Assembly (NCBI GenBank): GCA_016716435.1
Contig: JADJWI010000001.1
Location: forward strand, 526,230-590,229
Length of the DNA stretch: 64,000 nt
Reading direction: 5' to 3'
Source of the DNA: Acidobacteriota bacterium
GTDB taxonomy: Bacteria; Acidobacteriota; Blastocatellia; Pyrinomonadales; Pyrinomonadaceae
The position numbers were made by a program, and so were the translations under genes. The notes under the pieces were generated by a model that was given only the letters and a program-made list of their open reading frames with translations, ran no database searches and was not told the origin of the DNA. Below are positions 34,805-45,683 of this stretch, piece by piece (the first letter of the stretch is position 1; each line of letters starts with the position of its first letter).

Positions 34805-36894
34805 ATGATCGAGAATAATCTCTTAAGCATAATCATCTTCGCCCCGCTTGCGGGTGCGTTGATCAACTGGCTCGTCGGCGGAAGGCTAAAGAACGAAATG
34901 TTCAGCGGCCTGGTCGCCTGCGGCTCTATCGCCATTTCGACCGTCGTCGCCTTCTATCTCGCATTTTTTGCGAATGGCGGAGCGTTGTTCAACGAAAAGC
35001 CAACCCTCGACCATATCTGGACGTGGGTGAATGTCGCCGGCTTCCGAGCGGACTTCGCCCTCGGCATGGATCCGCTCTCGGGCATTTATGCCTGCTTCAT
35101 TACCTTCGTCGGGCTCTTGATCCACATCTTCGCCACCGGCTATATGCACGGCGACAGCGGGTTCTACCGGTTCTTTGCCTACCTGAACCTCTTTATGTTC
35201 GCGATGCTGACGCTCGTGCTCGCGGATAACTACCTGCTGATGTTCGTCGGCTGGGAAGGCGTCGGGCTGTGCTCGTATCTGCTCATCGGTTACTACGTTA
35301 AAAAGAACGAAGCCCGCGAGGCTGCAAAGAAAGCTTTCGTGATGAACCGCATCGGCGACTGGGGCGTGCTGATGGGAATTTTTCTCATCTTTACGCTGAC
35401 CGGGTCGATCTCTTTCTTTGATAAGACCGTTGACGGCGTCGAGGTTCAGAGCGTTTTCACCTACGTGCTCGTCAATATGCAGGCCGAGCCCTTCACTTGG
35501 GGTGCGATCATCGCCGGCGGCCTGACCTGATCCACGCCGCGACGATGGTCACCGCCGGCGTCTATCTCGTCGTCCGCTCGAACGCAATATATCAGCTTTC
35601 GCCGACCGCGATGTGGATCATCGCCGTTATCGGCGCCGCGACCGCGATCTTTGCCGCGACCATCGCTATTGCTCAAAACGACATCAAGAAGGTGCTCGCC
35701 TATTCGACCGTTTCGCAGCTCGGCTTTATGTTCCTTGCGGCGGGCGTCGGCGCTTTCGTCGTCGCCATTTTCCACGTGATGACCCACGCCTTCTTCAAGG
35801 CACTTCTCTTCCTCGGCTCCGGTTCTGTTATCCACGGAATGCACCACGAGCAGGACATGCGGCGGATGGGCAACCTGAAAAAATATATGCCGATCACCTT
35901 CATCACGATGGTGATGGGCTGGCTCGCAATTGCGGGCATCCCGATCTGGGCCGGTTTTTTCTCAAAGGACGAGATACTTTACAAGACCTTTGCCGCCGAT
36001 AAATATTTCCAGAACGGCTACTTCCCCGGCAACGAGATCCTCTGGGGCGTTGCGGTCGTCACCGCCATCCTGACCGCCATCTATATGACGCGGATGATGG
36101 TGATGACATTCTGGGGCGAGGAGCGTTTCCATGAGGTGCTGCCGGGCGAAGAGCATCACGGCCACGACGATGACGCTCACGCGGATGCTCACGGTGCCGA
36201 GCATCAGGACGCTCGTGCTGATGCTCACACCGATAACGACGAAGACGAGCACCACCATGCTCTTCCGCCGGACTTCAAGCCGCACGAATCGCCGTGGGTG
36301 ATGACGGTTCCGCTCATCGTCCTCGCATTCCTTTCGACCGTTGGAGGCCTCGTCGGCATTCCCTATGCGATGAGCTCGCTTCCGGTCGTAAGTTCGATCG
36401 TTGGCAAGGAAGCTAATCACTTCGAGCATGTGCTCGAGCCCGTCGTCGCCGAAGTCCATACCCCGGCCGCCGAAAAGGCCCGCGAGAATGCCAAGGCACA
36501 TTCGCCCGAGGCTATCAGCACCGAGCGTTGGCTTGCTCTGCTCTCGATCGTTCTGGCTGCGGTCGGAATTGCCATCGGCTGGTTTGGCTTCCGCAGCAAC
36601 CCGCTCCGGAAGATGCCGAAGATACTCGAGGACAAGTGGCGGCTCGACGAGCTTTACAACGGTTACATTGTTGATCCACTGACGCGGCTCTCGACCAACA
36701 CTTTGTGGAAAGGCTTTGACCTCGGCTTTATTGACGGCATTGTCAATGGCATCGGGAGCTTCGTCTCCGAGCTCGGCGGCATCGCTCGAAACATACAGGG
36801 CGGATTTGTCCGCTCCTATGCGGCGTTCATCATCGGCGGTGCGGTTCTGGTGCTCGGTTATTTCGTTTATTTCGGCTATAAGCTGATCGGTTAG
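34805..36894 (+). CDS. nuoL: NADH-quinone oxidoreductase subunit L, internal deletion near 35527 and His-rich loop
   Basis: This is the largest proton-pumping subunit, with the C-terminal lateral helix. The N-terminal half (IYACFITFVGLLIHIFATGY, VGWEGVGLCSYLLIGYY) reads to GAIIAGGLT. Then the frame jumps to LIHAATMVTAGVYLV. About 35-40 residues that normally hold GKSAQ..PLxxWLPDAM.GPTPVSA, with the key membrane Lys, are missing at a CCTGACCTGA junction. Further on, an about 50-aa His/Asp-rich insert lies at 36150-36290. The rest looks normal to the lateral helix. Confidence 0.9.
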
Positions 36895-36904
36895 TTTTTC
36901 TCGT

Positions 36905-37321
36905 ATGCTTTTCTTTCGGTCGATCTTTGCAGTGTTATTGCTCGCCGTCGCAGCGTCTGCGGGCTCGCAAGCGATCAAGAGCGGCGAATACGGCAGCCTG
37001 CTTATCGGTGTTGCCGCCGATGGAACGCTGACCGGCCATTTCCGCGAAACCACCGGAATGGACGAAAATGGCCGACCGCGTTTTACCTGCTCGTTCGTGA
37101 TCCGGGGCGAAACGGGCGACGATGGCTTTTATCGGATCAAAACATGGCATCCGGAATTTCGCGAGGAAGTCATCGAGGGCGAACTCTCTTTCGTTGAAAT
37201 GGACGGGCGTTCCGGCCTTCGGATTAAGCTCGAAGGCGAGCACGGCGGCTGCTGGAATGTAGCTCCGATGCTTAAAGAAGACGAGGGCGTCGATTTTGAT
37301 CTGACATCGCCCGGCGATTGA
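36905..37321 (+). CDS. Hypothetical secreted protein, 138 aa
   Basis: A signal peptide (FFRSIFAVLLLAVAASAGSQ) precedes a beta-rich domain of about 115 aa with KSGEYGSLLIGVAADGTLTG. It begins 10 bp after nuoL. Family unknown. Together with the next small gene it separates nuoL from nuoM. Confidence 0.65.
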   Translation: MLFFRSIFAVLLLAVAASAGSQAIKSGEYGSLLIGVAADGTLTGHFRETTGMDENGRPRFTCSFVIRGETGDDGFYRIKTWHPEFREEVIEGELSFVEMDGRSGLRIKLEGEHGGCWNVAPMLKEDEGVDFDLTSPGD

Positions 37322-37333
37322 CCGGAGATCAGA

Positions 37334-37531
37334 ATGGCCAAGGCAGCGAAGGCTTATTTTCATAGCTCTGCCGATGCGAAAACGAAGGGCCGTGCGTTTG
37401 TTGTAAAGAACGACGTCGTCCGCATTTCGGAAATTCGGGCCGGTTGGGCTGAAGCGATATTCAAGAACGACACCGGCCGCACGACCCGCGGTTGGCTGAA
37501 AACAGATGACCTTTATCCGGCCGCACCGTAG
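37334..37531 (+). CDS. Small SH3-like hypothetical protein, 65 aa
   Basis: The sequence KAYFHSSADAKTKGRAFVV, VKNDVVRISEIRAGWAEAIF and TRGWLKTDDL has the spacing of a bacterial SH3-like fold of about 60 aa. It has no signal peptide. It is within the nuo operon, 12 bp after the previous gene, and probably co-transcribed. Confidence 0.55.
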   Translation: MAKAAKAYFHSSADAKTKGRAFVVKNDVVRISEIRAGWAEAIFKNDTGRTTRGWLKTDDLYPAAP

Positions 37532-37552
37532 GCTCCGGATAGAAGAACAAAA

Positions 37553-39140
37553 ATGGACTTTGTATCTGAAAATCTTTTGACCTTGCTTATCCTGCTGCCG
37601 GTTTCGGCGCGGTAGCCTCGTCGCCCATCAGATGTTCTGGAAGCAGGAAGAGCATCTCAATGGGTCACACTCGCCATCACGGTGGTGATCTTCCTGCTTT
37701 CGCTTCACTGCTGGCGAGGGCGGAACGAAGGCAGGCGGTTTCTCGTTCGTCAAGAATGTCCCGTGGATCGAGGCGATCAATACGAATTATCACGTCGGCA
37801 TCGATGGGCTGAGCCTATGGCTGGTCATTCTGACGACGTTCATAATGCCGATCGCTATCCTCTCGACCTGGCACGCCGTCGAGAAGCGGCCGCTGGCGTT
37901 CTACGCGTTTCTGCTGCTTTTACAGAGCGCGATGATCGGCGTTTTTGTCTCGCTTGATCTGTTGGTCTTCTATCTGTTTTTCGAGGCCTCGCTCGTCCCG
38001 ATGTTCTTCCTTATCGGCATTTGGGGCGGAGCCAACCGCATTTATGCCGCGGTCAAGTTCTTTATCTTTACGGCAGTCGGCAGCCTCCTGATGCTCGTTG
38101 CGATCATCGCGCTTTACTTCATGCATCAGCAGGCGACCGGCGTCGGCACGTTCGATTTCGTCACGCTCCTCGGCTCTATCGAATCCGGAACGCTCGCCTT
38201 CTCGGCATCGACCGGGCTGCTGCTGTTCATCGCGTTCGCTCTCGCGTTCTCGATCAAAGTGCCGCTTTTCCCGTTTCACACATGGCTTCCGGATGCGCAC
38301 ACCGAGGCACCGACGGCCGGCTCCGTGATCCTTGCCGCCGTGTTGCTCAAGATGGGAACCTACGGCCTGATGCGGTTCAATTTTCCGCTCTTTCCTGAGG
38401 CGGCCCGCGAGCTTGCCCCGATCTTCATCGTCCTCGCGATCATCGGTATCATTTACGGTGCCCTCGTCGCGATGGTACAGCCGGACGTAAAACGGCTCGT
38501 CGCTTATTCATCGGTTGCCCACATGGGCTTTGTCATCTTGGGAATGTTCTCGTTCACCGAATGGGGAATGCAGGGAGCACTTTACCAGATGCTCAACCAC
38601 GGCATCTCGACCGGTGCACTCTTCCTGCTCGTCGGCTTTATTTACGAACGCCGGCACACCCGCGAGATCAGCGAATTCGGCGGCCTCGCGAACGTGATGC
38701 CGATCTATGCGACCTTTTTCGTCATTACAGCGATGTCGTCGGTCGGCCTGCCATTCCTTAATGGTTTTGTCGGTGAGTTCCTGATCATGATCGGGATGTG
38801 GAAGTCCTCGATCCTCGCCGTCACCGCAACCGTTAACTGGAACTACATCGCGACGATGGCCGCCGGAACCGGCGTCATCTTCGCCGCCGTCTACCTACTC
38901 TGGATGATCCAGCGGGTCTTTTTCGGCAAGGTGACGAATGAGAAGAATCGCGGCCTCGTCGACCTCAGCCCTCGTGAGATCGGCATTATGATCCCGCTTC
39001 TTTTCCTTATGGTCTTCATGGGTGTTTATCCGCGTCCGTTCCTTGACCGCTCGCGTGATGCGGTCGTCGCGATTCAAGAACGCGTTGTGAAACAGGCCGG
39101 CGGAACGGTCGAGGTGGTTGAGACCTTCGAAAAGGAATAA
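37553..39140 (+). CDS. nuoM: NADH-quinone oxidoreductase subunit M, several frameshifts near the 5' end
   Basis: This is an antiporter-like proton-pumping subunit. From 37820 the frame is clean: DGLSLWLVILTTFIMPIAIL, SAFSIKVPLFPFHTWLPDAH region, LAAVLLKMGTYGLMRF and MLNHGISTGALFLLVG. The first 290 bases need at least four small indel repairs; then they read MDFVSENLLTLLILLPVFGA and WVTLAITVVIFLLSL. Together the protein is about 525 aa, as expected. Confidence 0.92.
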
Positions 39141-39158
39141 CGGCCCGAGAAAGTTTGT

Positions 39159-40686
39159 ATGCAATTGTCTGACCCGAACGTAAATCTTTTGATCATAATG
39201 CCGGAGATCATCATCGCCCTGACCGGCGTTGTCGTGATGCTCTACGATTGCTTTTTCCCGAAGAACCGCGGGATAACCGGCACGATGTCGCTCATCGGCA
39301 TTGCGGCGGCCGCCATCTCTATCGCACTGATCTGGCCCGGCGGTTCGGTGCCGACCTCGGCCTGGGGCGGAATGATCGTTCACGACAGCCTCCGGCTGAG
39401 TTTCTCGGTCGTATTTCTGCTCGTCGCCGCGCTTACGATTTTGGTCTCGAGCGTCTGGATCGAACGCGAGGATGTGCCCGGCGGTGAGTATCACGCTTTG
39501 CTCCTTTTTGCGACATTCGGCATGCTCCTGATGTCTTCGGCAATGACCTCGTCATCATTTTCCCCCCGGGCTTGAAACGCTTTCGATCGCCACCTACGTC
39601 ATGGCCGGGCTCCTGCAGTCGGACCTCAAGTCGAACGAATCCGCGATGAAGTACTTCATCCTCGGTTCTCTCGCCTCGGCATTTCTGCTCTATGGAATGG
39701 CCCTGGTCTATGGAGCGACCGGAACGATGAACATCACCGAGATCGCCGCCAAGGCCGCCGACCCGAACTTCCCCGCCCTTCTTCTCGTTGGTGCGGCGAT
39801 GCTCGTCGTCGGCTTCGGTTTCAAGGTCGCGGCCGCTCCGTTCCACGTCTGGACGCCGGACGTTTACGAGGGTGCTCCCTCGCCCGTTACCGGCTTTATG
39901 GCCGCCGGGCCCAAGGCTGCGGCATTTGCCTCGTTCCTTCGGATATTCGTCATCGGCTTTCCGGTGGTCGGCGGGCTCGAGGCCGCAGGTTATCTAAATT
40001 ATTCGTGGACGACCGCCCTTGCCGTCATGGCCATCGCAACGATGACGGTCGGCAACGTCGCCGCGATAATGCAGAACAACGTCAAGCGTATGCTTGCGTA
40101 TTCCTCGATCGCTCATGCAGGCTATGCCCTTGTCGGCTTTGTCGGAGCGGGCGTCGCCCTAACCCAATCGAACCGCGACGCCGCCATCGCCGCGGTCGCG
40201 TTCTATATGCTTTCTTACGCGGTGGCGAACATTGGCTCATTTGCCATCATCACCCTGCTCGGCCAGAAGAACGACCGCCGGACTGAGTTTGAGGATTTCA
40301 ACGGCATCGGCTTTAAATCGCCCGTGCTCGCCTTTACGCTCTCGCTCTTTATGCTCAGCCTGCTCGGGCTGCCTTTGACCGCGGGCTTTATCGGCAAGGT
40401 GCTCGTCTTTCGGCCCGCTCTCGAGGCAAACAACCCTTTGCTGACGATCATGGTCGTCGCCGCCGTTATCAATACCGCGATCTCGGCTTACTATTACCTG
40501 CGTATGATCGTCGTGATGTTCTTCAAGGAGCGTGCGTCCGATTGGGTCGAGCCCCGAATTCCGTCGGCACTCGCCGCGGCGATCCTGGTTACGGTCATCG
40601 GCACATTTTACTTCGGCATCTTCGGCAACCGCGTCATCGAACGGTTCAGCAGCCAGCCTATCGCCGAGGCCGTTTCACAGCGTTGA
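39159..40686 (+). CDS. nuoN: NADH-quinone oxidoreductase subunit N, frameshifts near 39540-39575
   Basis: This is the third antiporter-like pumping subunit. The first frame gives NLLIIMPEIIIALTGVVVML. The second gives GLETLSIATYVMAG, SNESAMKYFILGSLASAFLLYGM in parts, AAAPFHVWTPDVYEGAP and VKRMLAYSSIAHAGYAL. The two frames are joined by an indel at TCGGCAATG and another in a run of six C. The total is about 509 aa. It is the last gene of the operon, and a terminator follows. Confidence 0.92.
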
Positions 40687-40693
40687 TCGACCG

Positions 40694-40739
40694 AGCCGGA
40701 TGTCAGAGCCCTAGCGCTACATCCGGCTTTGGTATTTTA
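40694..40739 (+). terminator. Terminator of the nuo operon
   Basis: AGCCGGATGT (40694-40703) and ACATCCGGCT (40719-40728) pair perfectly over 10 bp with a 15-base loop. TTTGGTATTTT follows, eight bases after nuoN ends. Confidence 0.85.
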
Positions 40740-40759
40740 AACCGACAAGCATTCGGCAT

Positions 40760-41055
40760 ATGAAGCGAGCTCAAGAGATCCGCGGAAGCCATCGGCGAAG
40801 CATGGATACCGCATATTTATGCGGACCGCGTTCGCCCGCTGAGGACGCGAGCCTTTGAGATGGACATCGCCGAACGCGAGACGTCGCCGGAGATAATGGA
40901 CACACTGCTCGGCTGCGAGCTTAAGGTCGGCCGCGTTCGCGTTCAATGCCCAACGGGCCGCCGTCGTCCGCGAAATGCGGACGGAGATCGCAAAGATCGG
41001 CTCCGGCGAACTGATGCCGCTCTTTGACACCTCGACCAAGCAAAGGAAAGACTGA
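40760..41055 (+). CDS. Hypothetical protein of about 97 aa, frameshifted
   Basis: Joining frames gives SAEAIGEAWIPHIYADRVRP, AFEMDIAERETSPEIMDTLL, CELKVGR, then AAVVREMRTEIAKIGSGELM and PLFDTSTKQRKD with a stop at 41053-41055. Codon use in these frames matches the neighbours. The gene seems real, but the family is not recognised. Two short indels split it. Confidence 0.45.
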
Positions 41056-41070
41056 TATAATCATCAAATT

Positions 41071-41101
41071 GTTCTTAACCCGGAATTACGGGTTAAGGAA
41101 C
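41071..41101. promoter_or_regulatory. Hairpin in the leader of the amidotransferase gene
   Basis: GTTCTTAACCCG (41071-41082) pairs with CGGGTTAAGGAAC (41089-41101) with a single bulge. No T-run follows. The ATG of the next gene is 22 bp downstream. Confidence 0.4.
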
Positions 41102-41123
41102 AGTTCATAGTAGATTAACGCTT

Positions 41124-42035
41124 ATGTTCGATGCCGTTCGCCAATCCGCCGTTCGAGAAGAGTTGCCGTTCCCACATGGAAACCGAACCTTCTGTCTTTA
41201 CGAGCCGATCGAAAAGACAATCGACAGCGCCCGAGTCCTGATCGTCAATAATCTGCTGCGTTACGAAACCGACCTCTCGCCGCTGGCGTTTGAGGACTGG
41301 CAGGACTCGATCCCCTCGCGGCTTCGATTTGAACGCAAGGTCGCCGGAATGGCGACCGACAACATCGCACAGAACCTCAACCGGCTTGTGCGTTCGCCAA
41401 AATCGATCACAGTTCACCTCTCGGAGATCGCTCGGGCAGTGGCCGATTTTCGCCCCGAGGCGATCGTTTTAAGCGGAACCTTTAGCGATTTTGACTACTA
41501 CAATCCGGAGCACATCGAGAGCTTCAAGGAGTTTATTCACAAGACAAAGCTACCCGTGCTCGCCATCTGCGGAGCACATCAGCTCGTCGGCGTCGCCTAT
41601 GGTTCTGAGCTCAAAACGCTCGATGGTCTTGAGCTGCACGAAAAACGTTCGGATCGGCTCGTTGAATATCAGTACCGCTTCGTCAAGATCACCGACCGTT
41701 CGGACCCGATCTTCGATGGGATCGACGATACGATGTCCGGCGTTTGGCAGGACTACACCAAAGAGAGCGACGTCCTCCGCGTTTGGCAGAACCATGGCGT
41801 CCAGGTAATGGGCGTGCCCGAGGGCTTTCATCTGCTTGCCAGCTCATACCTCTGCCGCAACCAGATGATGGTCAAGCGGTCCGAGGGACAGATGATCTAC
41901 TGCGTTCAGTTCCACCTCGAAAAGTCGTTCGAAGATTGGTCAAAGAACCCGACCCGCTGGGAACACCCGAACGAGTCCCGCGATGGCCGCATCCTCTTCG
42001 AAAATTTCCTCAAGCTCGCAAAGCAACACCGCTAG
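41124..42035 (+). CDS. Class I glutamine-amidotransferase-like protein
   Basis: A GATase1 domain occupies about residues 110-295. The nucleophile elbow is LAICGAHQLVG, and the His-Glu pair is in VQFHLEK, close to the usual FHPE motif. The N-terminal 100 aa are not part of a typical domain and contain RFERKVAGMATDN. It carries no synthetase domain, so the acceptor partner is unknown. It is intact and ends with a strong terminator. Confidence 0.78.
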   Translation: MFDAVRQSAVREELPFPHGNRTFCLYEPIEKTIDSARVLIVNNLLRYETDLSPLAFEDWQDSIPSRLRFERKVAGMATDNIAQNLNRLVRSPKSITVHLSEIARAVADFRPEAIVLSGTFSDFDYYNPEHIESFKEFIHKTKLPVLAICGAHQLVGVAYGSELKTLDGLELHEKRSDRLVEYQYRFVKITDRSDPIFDGIDDTMSGVWQDYTKESDVLRVWQNHGVQVMGVPEGFHLLASSYLCRNQMMVKRSEGQMIYCVQFHLEKSFEDWSKNPTRWEHPNESRDGRILFENFLKLAKQHR

Positions 42036-42052
42036 CCCATATACGAAAGCTT

Positions 42053-42088
42053 AAAAAAGGCTGCCCCGATATTCGAGGCAGCCTTTTT
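42053..42088 (+). terminator. Rho-independent terminator
   Basis: AAAAAAGGCTGCC and GGCAGCCTTTTT flank an 11-base loop. The A-run and T-run on both sides make it bidirectional, for the convergent genes at 42035 and 42115. Confidence 0.88.
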
Positions 42089-42114
42089 CGTTGCTTCTAC
42101 GAAACCGTCGCCGA

Positions 42115-43234
42115 TCAATCGAAACAGTGCTCGGGAACGTTCTCGAGCGTATCTTCGATCAACATATCGACTACGGCCTTGAAATCACCGCCTGTTTCCT
42201 CGTAAACCTTCAGCTGCTTGTCGGCCGAAGTTCCCCGTTCAAGGATCGTATGGATATGCTCGACCTCCTTCCGCGAACCAAGCGGATCAAGCACATCGTC
42301 AACAAAATCGAGCAGTTCGCGGATCAGGTCCTTTACCGGCACCTCTTTCTGCTTGCCGAGGTCGAGGAGCTTACCGTCCAGCCCGTAACGGACCGCCCGC
42401 CACTTGTTCTCCTGTATCAGACGGCGATGATAAAGCCGGAAACCCAGATTCTTGTCTATCAGCACGTTCAGCTTGGCAACGATCGCCTGGAATAGGCCGC
42501 CACCGCGATCGTATCGTCTACCCTGGTCGGGATGTCGCATATCCGGAATTCGAGCGTCGGGAATTTGCAGTGCGGGCGCACGTCCCACCAGATCTTCGTA
42601 CCGTCCTGAATGCAGTTCATCTTGACGAGCAGATCGACGTAACGCTGATACTGCTGAAACGACTCGAAATGATCGGGAATATCCGTTCGCGGGAATTTCT
42701 TGAAAACCTCCGAGCGGTATGACTTGAGGCCGGTATTAAAGCCAAGCCAGAACGGCGACGAGGTCGTCATTGCCAGAACGTGCGGGAGAAAATAGCGGGC
42801 CGCGTTCATTATGTTGATCCGCCGGTCCAGGTCCTCGACCGCCACGTGGACGTGAACGCCGAAGATCAGCAGGCTGCGGCTACCATCTGCAGCTCGTCCA
42901 CGAGCAGCTTGTAGCGGTCGCCTTCGTAGATCTCCTGCTCGGACCACTTTGAGAATGGATGCGTCGAGGCCGCAGCGATCGCCATTCCTTTTCGGCGAGC
43001 GAGCCCGGAGATGATGCAGCGAAGCTTCGTGATATCTTCGCGAGCTTCCTGAATATTGGCACAAACGCCCGTCCCGACCTCGATCATCGACTGGATCATC
43101 TCCGGCTTGATCTTCTCGCCGAGCAGCAGCTTGCCCTCATCGAGGATCTCGGAAACATGAGATTTTAGTTCCCGTGTGTGCGGGTCGACGATCTGGAATT
43201 CCTCTTCGATGCCGAGTGTGAATTGTTCAAACAT
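42115..43234 (-). CDS. Carboxylate-amine ligase, YbdK/glutamate-cysteine-ligase-2 family, two frameshifts
   Basis: The N-terminal frame starts MFEQFTLGIEEEFQIVD with the E-E-E-F motif of this family. ARRKGMAIAAASTHPFSKW follows. The middle frame gives GVHVHVAVEDLDRRI and MTTSSPFWLGFNTGLKSYRS. The last frame gives RLIQENKWRAVRYGLDGKL. The order and the total of about 370 aa fit YbdK-type enzymes, which act as weak glutamate-cysteine ligases. Frame jumps lie near 42870 and 42500. Confidence 0.88.
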
Positions 43235-43293
43235 TTAGTGTCTCTTCCTTCCCTAAGAATATTCAGGCGGTGTTTCTATTCTGTTAACTGCTT

Positions 43294-44207
43294 TTATGCC
43301 GCTGTGCTTTCGGCAGCAGGCTCGCCCGGGGCTGCCATTTGCTCCGCAAGTTCGAGGAACGCCTTGGCCGCGTGTGAGAGCGGCGAATTTCGGCGGTAAA
43401 CTATGTGAAGCCGCCGTTCGAGCCTCATTTCTTTAACTGAGATCCCAATCAAGTGTCCGCTTTCGATCTCAGCCGCTGCCGTCAATCTGGGCACGAGAGC
43501 AACGCCTGCATTCTGCTCGACCATCCGCTTTATCGCTTCGAGCGACGGCAGCTCGACCGTTATCCGCAGCGGGGTCCGATTACTTGCAAAACACTCTATC
43601 ACTTTTTCGCGATAAGGCGATTTCGCATTGTGTGCAATAAAGGTCTCTTCCGCCAGTTCTTTGATCGGGATGATCTCGGCTCCCGAAAACCGGTACCCGG
43701 TGCGACGATCAGCACAAGCTCATCAGTTAGAACCTGCATCGCCTTCAAACCGGCATCGGCAGGCTTGAATGAAAGCACGCCGAGCTCGACCTCACGCGAG
43801 GCGATCTCTTTCGGTATCCGGCTCGCGACGCCGCGTTTGACCTCGACCTTGATCTGCGGATGCCGCTGGCGAAATTCGATTATCAACGGCAGCAGGTAAA
43901 AGACCGTGTGCTCGTTACGCTGATCGTCACCTTTCCGCGGTGGAGTTCCGGAAAGCTCCTTTACCGCAAGCTCCGCATTGCGGCGGAGGTTCAGTATCTG
44001 CCGTGCGTATTCGACCAGTATCTCGCCGGCATCGGTCAGCGTACCGTCCTTTGACGAGCGATCAAAGAGCCGCTGCCCGAGGTCCTGCTCAAGCCGGCTG
44101 ATCGCCTGGCTTACTGCCGGCTGCGTTCGGTCAAGTATCTCGGCCGCCCTTGAGAAGCTCCGCTCATTGGCCACCGTCACTAGTACTTCAAGCTGGTTAA
44201 TATCCAT
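43294..44207 (-). CDS. LysR family transcriptional regulator, frameshifted
   Basis: The N-terminal winged HTH is complete: MDINQLEVLVTVANERSFSR, AAEILDRTQPAVSQAISRLE and QDLGQRLFDR. The effector domain is broken by compensating shifts near 43930 and more near 43600-43690. It ends with RITVELPSLEAIKRMVEQNA and VPRLTAAAEIESG. It is divergent from the metB-like gene with 274 bp between them, the usual LysR arrangement, so it probably controls that gene. Confidence 0.85.
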
Positions 44208-44246
44208 CTTAATTCAGAGATTGTGAGATTATCCTATCCGATAGTT

Positions 44247-44265
44247 TTATAACTTTCAATTATAA
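44247..44265. promoter_or_regulatory. Candidate LysR operator between the LysR gene and the gamma-synthase gene
   Basis: TTATAA (44247-44252), seven bases and TTATAA (44260-44265) form a dyad with the T-N11-A spacing typical of LysR sites. A second short palindrome, CTATCCGATAG, ends 3 bp before it. The rest of 44208-44481 has no gene. Confidence 0.45.
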
Positions 44266-44481
44266 ACCGAGTCGATTTTCAAATTTTCGCCAAAAAGCGC
44301 CCGAGATGCCTTACACTCCGCACTTTTCCGGAGCCCTTGTTTCGGCCCTAACTTGTTTGACATACAAGACTTCGACCGATACCATTTCGGTTGGCGATCA
44401 AAGTCCCGCCGCGTTGGTCAATTTCCTCAAAAGTAGATAAAATGGCTGATTAGCAAGTTCAGCGTTTCTGCTCTATCTAGT

Positions 44482-45617
44482 ATGGGATTTTCAACAATTG
44501 CGATCCACGCCGGAAACGAACCGGATCCGGCAACCGGCGCGGTATCGGTCCCCATTTACCAAACCTCGACCTACGCACAGGACGGCCTTGGCCGGCACAA
44601 GGGCTTAAGGAATACGCTCGAACGCAAAATCCGACCCGCACTGCTTTCGAGAAAAATATTGCAGCACTTGAAAATGCACGCTTCGGCTTTGCCTTCGCCT
44701 CCGGGATGTCGGCGATCGATACGGTGCTCAAGCTCGTCAAGGCCGGCGAGCACGTCCTGCTCGGCGATAATACTTACGGCGGCACGTTCCGCCTCTTCGA
44801 TCGCGTACTGCGCAACTACGGCGTCGAATTTGATCTGGTCGATAGCTCCGACCTTTCCGCCTTTGAGAACGCCTTTAAGCCGAACACGAAAATGGTGTTT
44901 GTCGAAACGCCGACCAATCCGGTGATGACGGTCACCGACCTCGCCGCCGTCGCCGAGCTCTCGCATGCCCGCGGTGCCAAGGTCGTTTGCGACAATACGT
45001 TCATGTCGCCTTACTTTCAGCGGCCGCTCGACCTCGGCTGCGACATCGTCGTTCACTCGACGACAAAATATCTTAACGGCCACTCGGACAGCGTCGGCGG
45101 CTTTGCCGCTCTCAATGACGAAAAGGACGCCGAGTGGATCGGCTTTGTCCAGAACAGCGTTGGTGCGATACTTTCGCCGATGGATTCTTTCCTCGTGCTT
45201 CGCGGTACAAAGACGCTCGCCGTCCGGATGGAGGCCCACGACCGCAACGGCCGGCAGGTGGCAAACTTCCTCGCCGAGCATCCGCGGGTCGAAAAGGTCT
45301 ATTATCCCGGCCTCGCCTCGCACCCGCAGCACGAACTCGCCAAGCGCCAGCAGTCCGGCTTCGGCGGCATGGTGTCGTTCGAGACCGGCTCGCTTGAGAA
45401 TGCAAAAAAGGTGCTTGAGGGCGTCAAACTGTGTACACTTGGAGAGAGCCTCGGGGGCGTTGAATCTTTGATCTCGCACCCGGCAACTATGACGCACGCC
45501 TCGGTGCCCGAAGAGCGGCGTCGCCAGCTCGGCATTACCGACGGGCTCGTCCGTATCTCCGTCGGCATTGAGGATGCCGAAGATATTATTGCGGACCTCG
45601 ATCAGGCCCTTGCCTGA
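44482..45617 (+). CDS. Cystathionine gamma-synthase/lyase-like PLP enzyme, one frameshift
   Basis: The first frame gives MGFSTIAIHAGNEPDPATGA and VPIYQTSTYAQ. After an indel near 44605 the frame EYARTQNPTRTAFEKNIAAL continues to FGFAFASGMSAID. PLP-Lys is in HSTTKYLNGHSD. The C-terminal pattern SLGGVESLISHPATMTH is typical of trans-sulfuration enzymes. It could be metB, a methionine gamma-lyase or an O-succinylhomoserine sulfhydrylase. The total of about 378 aa fits. Confidence 0.88.
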
Positions 45618-45683
45618 CGCGTCCGATTACTTTGCGGAGCGTTCCGCCGGCCGGCTACCCGCAGCCGTCCATTTTGATCGTTT

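Noticed and set aside
24102..40686. Degenerate, inactivated complex I operon
   Set aside because: All catalytic motifs are intact once single-base indels are repaired, and intact and broken subunits alternate. Sequencing error explains this better than loss of function.
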